From Alphaproteobacteria bacterium (lineage in GTDB: Bacteria; Pseudomonadota; Alphaproteobacteria; UBA3830): a stretch of 9,326 nucleotides of DNA. Position numbers and translations under genes: made by a program. A model generated the notes under the pieces. It was not told where the DNA came from. It searched no databases and saw only the letters and a list, made by a program, of their open reading frames with translations. This document shows, piece by piece, positions 6,000 to 9,326 of this stretch; the first letter of the stretch is position 1; the number at the start of each line of letters is the position of its first letter. The DNA lies in the NCBI GenBank assembly GCA_025998735.1, contig BNWJ01000048.1, positions 1-9,326 of the forward strand. The letters run 5' to 3'.

Positions 6000-6932
6000 T
6001 CACGAGTAATCGTAGAAGCCTTTTTTGGTTTTTTTGCCCAATCGTCCGCGCAATACGTAATTTTCCAGCAGAGGACACGGCTGATATTTCTCGTCTCCCA
6101 GTTCTTTTCGGAGGGTTTGCATAATGGCATGCACTGTGTCTAATCCTATTAGATCGGCCAGCGCCAGTGGTCCTATGGGATGATTGGCACCGAGCTTGAG
6201 GGCTTCATCTATTTGCTCAGCCGTCGATATTCCTTCGTAGAGCGCATAAATTGCTTCGTTAATCATGGGAATCAATATTCTATTTAGGACAAATCCAGGG
6301 GAATTTCTGGAAACTATCGGTGTTTTTTTCAGGGTGTGAGCTAATTTCAAGAAAAAACTGTGAGTGGCATCGCTTGTATAAAGTCCGCGTATGATTTCAA
6401 TCAAGCTGATTATTGGAGGCGGATTCATAAAATGAAAACCAATGAGTTTTTCCGGCCATGGCACCATTTTGGACAGTGCTGTTATGGAATAGGAGGAAGT
6501 ATTGGTACCCACATAGGACGTTGACGTTAATATCTTTGATAATTTTCGGAAAACATCTTTCTTTATGGAAAAATCCTCAAATGCAGATTCAATAAATATG
6601 TCAGAGCCCACGAGTTCGTTTATGTCAGCATGATAGGATATTAGTGATTGTATTTGCGCCGCAGACATGTCCAGCAAATTTTTTGATTCCAATTTTTTCA
6701 ATGAATCGGAAATTTTATTTCGGGAATTTTCAAATATATTCCCCGATATGTCGTGTATTTTTACCATGAAGCCAGCTGACGCAAACACCTGACCTATACC
6801 GGATCCCATCTGCCCCGCTCCTATCACCCCAGTGGTTGCACCACGGGCGTTTTCTGCTTCGCTACCAGCTGATGGGGATGCCGGCGCTATCTTCGATGCT
6901 GTTGCTGAATCAGCAGGAGTTCTTTTTTCCAT
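6000..6932 (-). CDS. hbd: 3-hydroxybutyryl-CoA dehydrogenase
   Basis: The enzyme interconverts 3-hydroxyacyl-CoA and acetoacetyl-CoA using NAD(P). From the ATG at 6932 it is 310 residues; the family is usually about 280-295. A Rossmann motif GVIGAGQMGSG lies at 35-45 (G38, G40, G43). S146/S147, H167 in GFHFMNPPP, E179 and N217 match the catalytic set of 3-hydroxyacyl-CoA dehydrogenases. The C-terminal domain has HPIGPLALADLIGLD (251-265) and ends KKGFYDYS. Residues 1-33 are an unusual Ala/Ser/Pro-rich extension before the fold. The frame stays open upstream to a TTG at 7082 inside the permease gene, so the true start is uncertain; I chose 6932 for the AGG 8 nt ahead. It lies 136 nt downstream of a GntP-type permease on the same strand and is probably co-transcribed. 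Confidence 0.9.
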   Translation of the reverse strand: MEKRTPADSATASKIAPASPSAGSEAENARGATTGVIGAGQMGSGIGQVFASAGFMVKIHDISGNIFENSRNKISDSLKKLESKNLLDMSAAQIQSLISYHADINELVGSDIFIESAFEDFSIKKDVFRKLSKILTSTSYVGTNTSSYSITALSKMVPWPEKLIGFHFMNPPPIISLIEIIRGLYTSDATHSFFLKLAHTLKKTPIVSRNSPGFVLNRILIPMINEAIYALYEGISTAEQIDEALKLGANHPIGPLALADLIGLDTVHAIMQTLRKELGDEKYQPCPLLENYVLRGRLGKKTKKGFYDYS

Positions 6933-7068
6933 ATCTATACCTAAATAAATAATTTGTAATAATGGATCCACCATCGCGCTACTTGCTAATTCAGCTTCAA
7001 CTTTGCAAATACATTTCGCATACATTGAAACAACGAAGGCAAAGCCATTAGCGCCTATGCTGCAAGCA

Positions 7069-8451
7069 TTAGAAGGATCCAAATATACTATGTATTAGCA
7101 TTATTGCGACAGTTGTAACAAGTGGAACAACCAGAGATACAACAAATATATCTTTATATGAGTCCCGGTGCGTCAATCCGCAGATGGCGAATAATGTTAT
7201 TACAGCGCCGTTATGTGGGAGTGCATGCAGTGAGCCGCAGGATAAGGCAATAATTCTGTGCAGAGCCTCTGGATTCATGTGCGCCTGATTGGCCATTTCC
7301 AGCAATTTCGCTCCTAATATCTGCAGAGATATGCTAATTCCTCCGGAAGCGGATCCAGTTATGGCCGAGAGTATTCCAGTGACAATCGATCCAAATATAA
7401 GTGGATTTCCGGAAGACAGCGCAATTACTCCGTCTTTTATCATGGTAAATCCCGGAAGACAGTTGATTACGGCGCCGTATCCCACTACGGAAGCAGTGTT
7501 GAATATCGGTGCCAGAGAGTCCGACGCTCCCATATTCAAGCATTTGATTATATTGATGTTTTTATAATTGTATCCCATCAGGAACACCACGGCGAAAAAT
7601 ACCGCAACAATTATCGCCCAATTGCTGGCAACGGATTTTATGTCGATGGATCCGTATTTTGATTGCTGTAAATACGATGTATCAATATTAGGAAATACGA
7701 ATTTAACACACACGAAATTAACCAGGACAACCATAATTATTGGCGCGACAGCTTCCCAGAAATTCGGCAGATGCTCATCGGAAACGGACATAATCTTATC
7801 TTCGTGACTTCCGTATCCTTCTCCATGGGATTTTGCCGCCTTTAGTTGTCGATTCATCCAGGCCATTCCGAGAAACAACATCATTATGGACGCGATTACC
7901 CCCAACCCTGGAGCTGCAAAAGTGTTTGTTCCAAAATATTGGGCTGGTATGGCGTTCTGAATTGCTGGTGTGCCAGGTAGAGCCACCATGGTAAACGTAA
8001 ATGATCCAATGGCTATGGCTCCAGGAATGAGCCTTTTTGGTGTAGCGGACTTCCTAAATAGTTCGACGGCTATCGGATAGACAGCAAACGCCACCACAAA
8101 TAAAGAAACTCCGCCATAGGTTAATACGCTGGATGACAGAACAATCGCCAGTATTGCTTTTTCTGCGCCAATCTTCTCCGAAACGTAGTTGGCGATGGAT
8201 TTCGCACTGCCAGATGTCTCCATGAGCTTGCCAAAAATCGCACTTAATAAAAATAGAGGAAAGTAAACGACTGCAAAATCGCCAAGCTTTACCATGAATA
8301 TCTGAGTGTAATATCCCAGCAACGACTCTCCACCACCGATCATGACCGCAATCAGAGCAGCAGCAGGAGCCAGCACCAATACAGAAAAACCTCGGTAGGC
8401 CAAAAAGACCAAAACCGCCATCGAAAAGACGATACTGCCTATTTCAAGCAT
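7069..8451 (-). CDS. GntP-family permease (probable hydroxy-acid/3-hydroxybutyrate transporter)
   Basis: The 460-residue inner-membrane transporter begins MLEIGSIVFSMAVLVFL and has about 12 hydrophobic segments through to the last at about 436-456. YGGVSLFVVAFAVYPIA (112-128), GSASGG (366-371) and LHALPHNGAVITL (408-420) followed by CGLTHR are typical of the GntP proton-symporter family. The family carries gluconate, D-serine and related hydroxy acids. As I recall, the LPHNGAVITL...GLTHR version is common in permeases encoded beside 3-hydroxybutyrate catabolism genes. The neighbouring dehydrogenase makes 3-hydroxybutyrate a sensible substrate, but this is inference. The start is set by a GGAGG 5 nt upstream; the frame continues open to 8589, but that stretch is hydrophilic and unlike the family. 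Residues 201-230 form a charged cytoplasmic-type loop. Confidence 0.88.
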   Translation of the reverse strand: MLEIGSIVFSMAVLVFLAYRGFSVLVLAPAAALIAVMIGGGESLLGYYTQIFMVKLGDFAVVYFPLFLLSAIFGKLMETSGSAKSIANYVSEKIGAEKAILAIVLSSSVLTYGGVSLFVVAFAVYPIAVELFRKSATPKRLIPGAIAIGSFTFTMVALPGTPAIQNAIPAQYFGTNTFAAPGLGVIASIMMLFLGMAWMNRQLKAAKSHGEGYGSHEDKIMSVSDEHLPNFWEAVAPIIMVVLVNFVCVKFVFPNIDTSYLQQSKYGSIDIKSVASNWAIIVAVFFAVVFLMGYNYKNINIIKCLNMGASDSLAPIFNTASVVGYGAVINCLPGFTMIKDGVIALSSGNPLIFGSIVTGILSAITGSASGGISISLQILGAKLLEMANQAHMNPEALHRIIALSCGSLHALPHNGAVITLFAICGLTHRDSYKDIFVVSLVVPLVTTVAIMLIHSIFGSF

Positions 8452-8456
8452 ATTAA

Positions 8457-8461
8457 CCTCC
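8457..8461 (-). promoter_or_regulatory. Ribosome binding site fixing the permease start
   Basis: GGAGG on the minus strand, 5 nt before the ATG at 8451. It is the strongest Shine-Dalgarno in this part of the window and rules out the longer 506-residue reading. Confidence 0.75.
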
Positions 8462-8711
8462 ACAAGACCATCATATCTTTTATTGGTTAATAATTCGTAT
8501 ATTCGATTCAAATATTTTAAATAATTTTTTTGAATTGTTCTCCAACTGTCCCTAAACATTGGATGCAAAACGTGCGGCCAATTCAACACTAAGGCTCAAA
8601 AAGTTTCCGCAAATTATATAACAGCCTGTTCCATGTATCCAACTTGTCCGAATTCAGACACAAATGAGACAAAACAGCTCTGCTGAAAATCCAGCGACTA
8701 TATATTTTTAG
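8462..8711. other. AT-rich intergenic leader, no secure gene
   Basis: This stretch lies upstream of the permease gene and ahead of a small plus-strand ORF. The permease promoter should lie here; TATGAT at 8470-8475 on the minus strand could be its -10, but no convincing -35 was found. The part from 8575 to about 8690 holds sequences related to the dispersed repeat core. No tRNA or other RNA gene was recognised. Confidence 0.4.
8575..8593 (-). repeat. Degenerate relative of the dispersed repeat, copy D
   Basis: The plus-strand 15-mer cggccaattcaacac (8575-8589) matches cggcccattcaacac (5893-5907) at 14 of 15 positions in the same orientation. The two flank the dehydrogenase/permease pair. A still weaker relative lies at about 8641-8670 on the minus strand (TTTGTGTCTGAATTCGG; conceptual FVSEFGQV). 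Confidence 0.4.
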
Positions 8712-8945
8712 TTGCAAAGAAAGAGAAGGGGGGCTCCAAAATGGGCAAAGCATTTAATTCAACCTACGGGAAACACATTTTGCCCCATGTGTATTGAACC
8801 CTTGCGGTGGTTTACAGGTGGACAAAAAACCTGTTGCTCCGATTGCTTAAAACCAGAGCAACAGTGCTTATATGCGGTTAGTCCTCCCAAAGCATCTTTG
8901 GAAACGCTACTATACCTTTTATTTTATTCTCTCCATCTTTTATGA
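8712..8945 (+). CDS. Possible small zinc-ribbon-like protein (unrecognised)
   Basis: A 77-codon frame opens at a TTG directly after a stop and ends at a TGA at 8943-8945. Its centre reads FCPMCIEPLRWFTGG then CCSDCLKPEQQC, i.e. CxxC...CxxC, a possible metal-binding ribbon. There is no ribosome site before the TTG. A strong AGAAGGGGGG instead precedes an ATG at 8741 in another frame, which stops after 18 codons; a frameshift joining the two is possible, making this a decayed gene. A minus-strand small ORF overlaps its 3' part. I do not recognise the protein. Confidence 0.27.
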   Translation: MQRKRRGAPKWAKHLIQPTGNTFCPMCIEPLRWFTGGQKTCCSDCLKPEQQCLYAVSPPKASLETLLYLLFYSLHLL

Positions 8946-8970
8946 CTTCCTTGAGTATTGTTAAGATCAT
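8878..8970 (-). CDS. Possible 30-residue peptide (unrecognised)
   Basis: The minus-strand ORF starting MILTILKEVIKDGENK and ending FPKMLWED has AGGA 7 nt before its ATG. Its start overlaps the stop of the preceding small ORF by 4 nt (ATGA), the usual sign of coupled translation. It may be a real small gene or the tail of one frameshifted gene. No function can be assigned. Confidence 0.25.
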   Translation of the reverse strand: MILTILKEVIKDGENKIKGIVAFPKMLWED

Positions 8971-9065
8971 TGTACAGTCCTTTTTTTTGCTTCGTCGTTG
9001 GTATTACCTGACATCATTAGCACTACAGCTCCCCCCCCATCTTGCACATTTTTCACGTGATCCAT
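8967..9065 (-). CDS. Possible 32-residue peptide with a G8 tract (unrecognised)
   Basis: The minus-strand ORF from the ATG at 9065 reads MDHVKNVQDGGGAVVLMMSG and ends KKRTVQ. The frame is open further upstream to about 9145, overlapping the transposase in another frame. A run of eight G (9038-9031 on the minus strand) encodes the three glycines and could slip. No good ribosome site precedes the ATG. It may be a fragment of a decayed gene. Confidence 0.2.
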   Translation of the reverse strand: MDHVKNVQDGGGAVVLMMSGNTNDEAKKRTVQ

Positions 9066-9325
9066 GGCACATGAGCCCACAACTCGTGAAAGAAAGTAAA
9101 TGAGACGATCATCGAGAAGATGGTTGCCAACCCCTTTGTCAAAAATAATCTTTTAGATCTATCTTGTTTTTTCTCTGTATACTTTTCTTTTACTTCTTTG
9201 GCCAGGCCCACAGAGGCCCCCCAGTAAAGCGCTATGGCCAAAATAAGCAACAATCGTTCCAGTCTCTCAACGTCCCTCAAATGTGTTTCTGTCACTGAAA
9301 ATCCACGACTTTTTAGATCTGAGAA
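9053..9325 (-). mobile_element. IS4-type transposase, C-terminal part (runs off right edge)
   Basis: The minus strand is open from the window edge to a TGA at 9055-9053, giving the last 90 residues of a protein. It begins FSDLKSRGFSVTETHLRDVE, then RLERLLLILAIALYW and KKQDRSKRLFL. This order (LKSRGF..E.THL.D..R...L..LLAIA..W, then a basic KK....K.LF stretch) is the C-terminal region of IS4-type DDE transposases, where the Lys of FSDLK fits the K of the YREK signature. The DDE core lies outside the window. The GTG at 9295 is not a real start. The IS end should lie to the left of 9053 but could not be identified without the partner repeat. Confidence 0.75.
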
Positions 9326-9326
9326 C

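Noticed and set aside
5722..6130. Minus-strand frames spanning the gap between the potD-like and dehydrogenase genes
   Set aside because: They run antisense into the end of the potD-like gene and have no start signal; only the repeat-like part at 5881-5919 was kept.
3099..6843. 13-nt match agtggttgcacca at 3099-3111 and 6831-6843
   Set aside because: About the level expected by chance in 9.3 kb, and one copy is inside the dehydrogenase coding sequence.
7069..7082. TTG at 7082 as start of the dehydrogenase, giving 360 residues
   Set aside because: No ribosome site, and it would add about 80 residues before the Rossmann fold; ATG at 6932 is more likely.
8814..8864. Overlapping hairpins: ACAGGT/ACCTGT (8814-8834) and the 9-bp CTGTTGCTC/GAGCAACAG (8831-8864)
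   Set aside because: They look attenuator-like, but a 9-bp stem with this spacing is near chance for the window, and no following T-run or regulated gene supports it.
1..9326. tRNA, rRNA, CRISPR array or replication origin
   Set aside because: No T-arm-like clover sequence, regularly spaced repeats or DnaA-box cluster was found on reading both strands.

Overview
The window looks like accessory-rich chromosome from a moderately AT-rich, probably host-associated alphaproteobacterium. The basis is a short alpha-type psd followed by pssA, a Sec-secreted ankyrin-repeat protein, a small outer-membrane beta-barrel protein, a 3-hydroxybutyryl-CoA dehydrogenase/GntP permease pair, and insertion-sequence pieces at both edges. 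A Holosporales- or Rickettsiales-like endosymbiont would fit, but that is inference; no rRNA or other taxonomic marker is present.

Left part (1-2335): the 5' part of an ISAs1-family transposase runs off the left edge, with a probable IS terminus near 508 that cuts into an unrecognised reading frame. Next comes a self-contained ankyrin-repeat gene on the minus strand with its own promoter, signal peptide and terminator. It sits between two identical 27-bp direct repeats (679-705 and 2209-2235).

Centre (2336-5861): an outer-membrane beta-barrel protein is followed by an intergenic stretch dense in inverted repeats. A good promoter then leads into a three-gene plus-strand cluster: psd, pssA and a PotD-like polyamine-binding protein. 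PssA makes phosphatidylserine and Psd decarboxylates it to phosphatidylethanolamine. The PotD-like gene follows pssA after 2 nt, but no potABC genes are in view.

Right part (5862-9326): a minus-strand pair, GntP-family permease then 3-hydroxybutyryl-CoA dehydrogenase, suggests uptake and oxidation of a hydroxy acid such as 3-hydroxybutyrate. Short sequences related to the 27-bp repeat core lie on both sides of this pair. Beyond it are about 600 nt without a secure gene, holding small ORFs, one with a CxxC/CxxC zinc-ribbon-like pattern. The window ends in the C-terminal part of an IS4-type transposase.

The most interesting signal is the dispersed degenerate repeat family, with a core like ACTTCGTTTCTGAATGGGCG and a conceptual peptide like HFVSEWAQF. 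It brackets two separate gene modules. No CRISPR array, tRNA or rRNA was seen.
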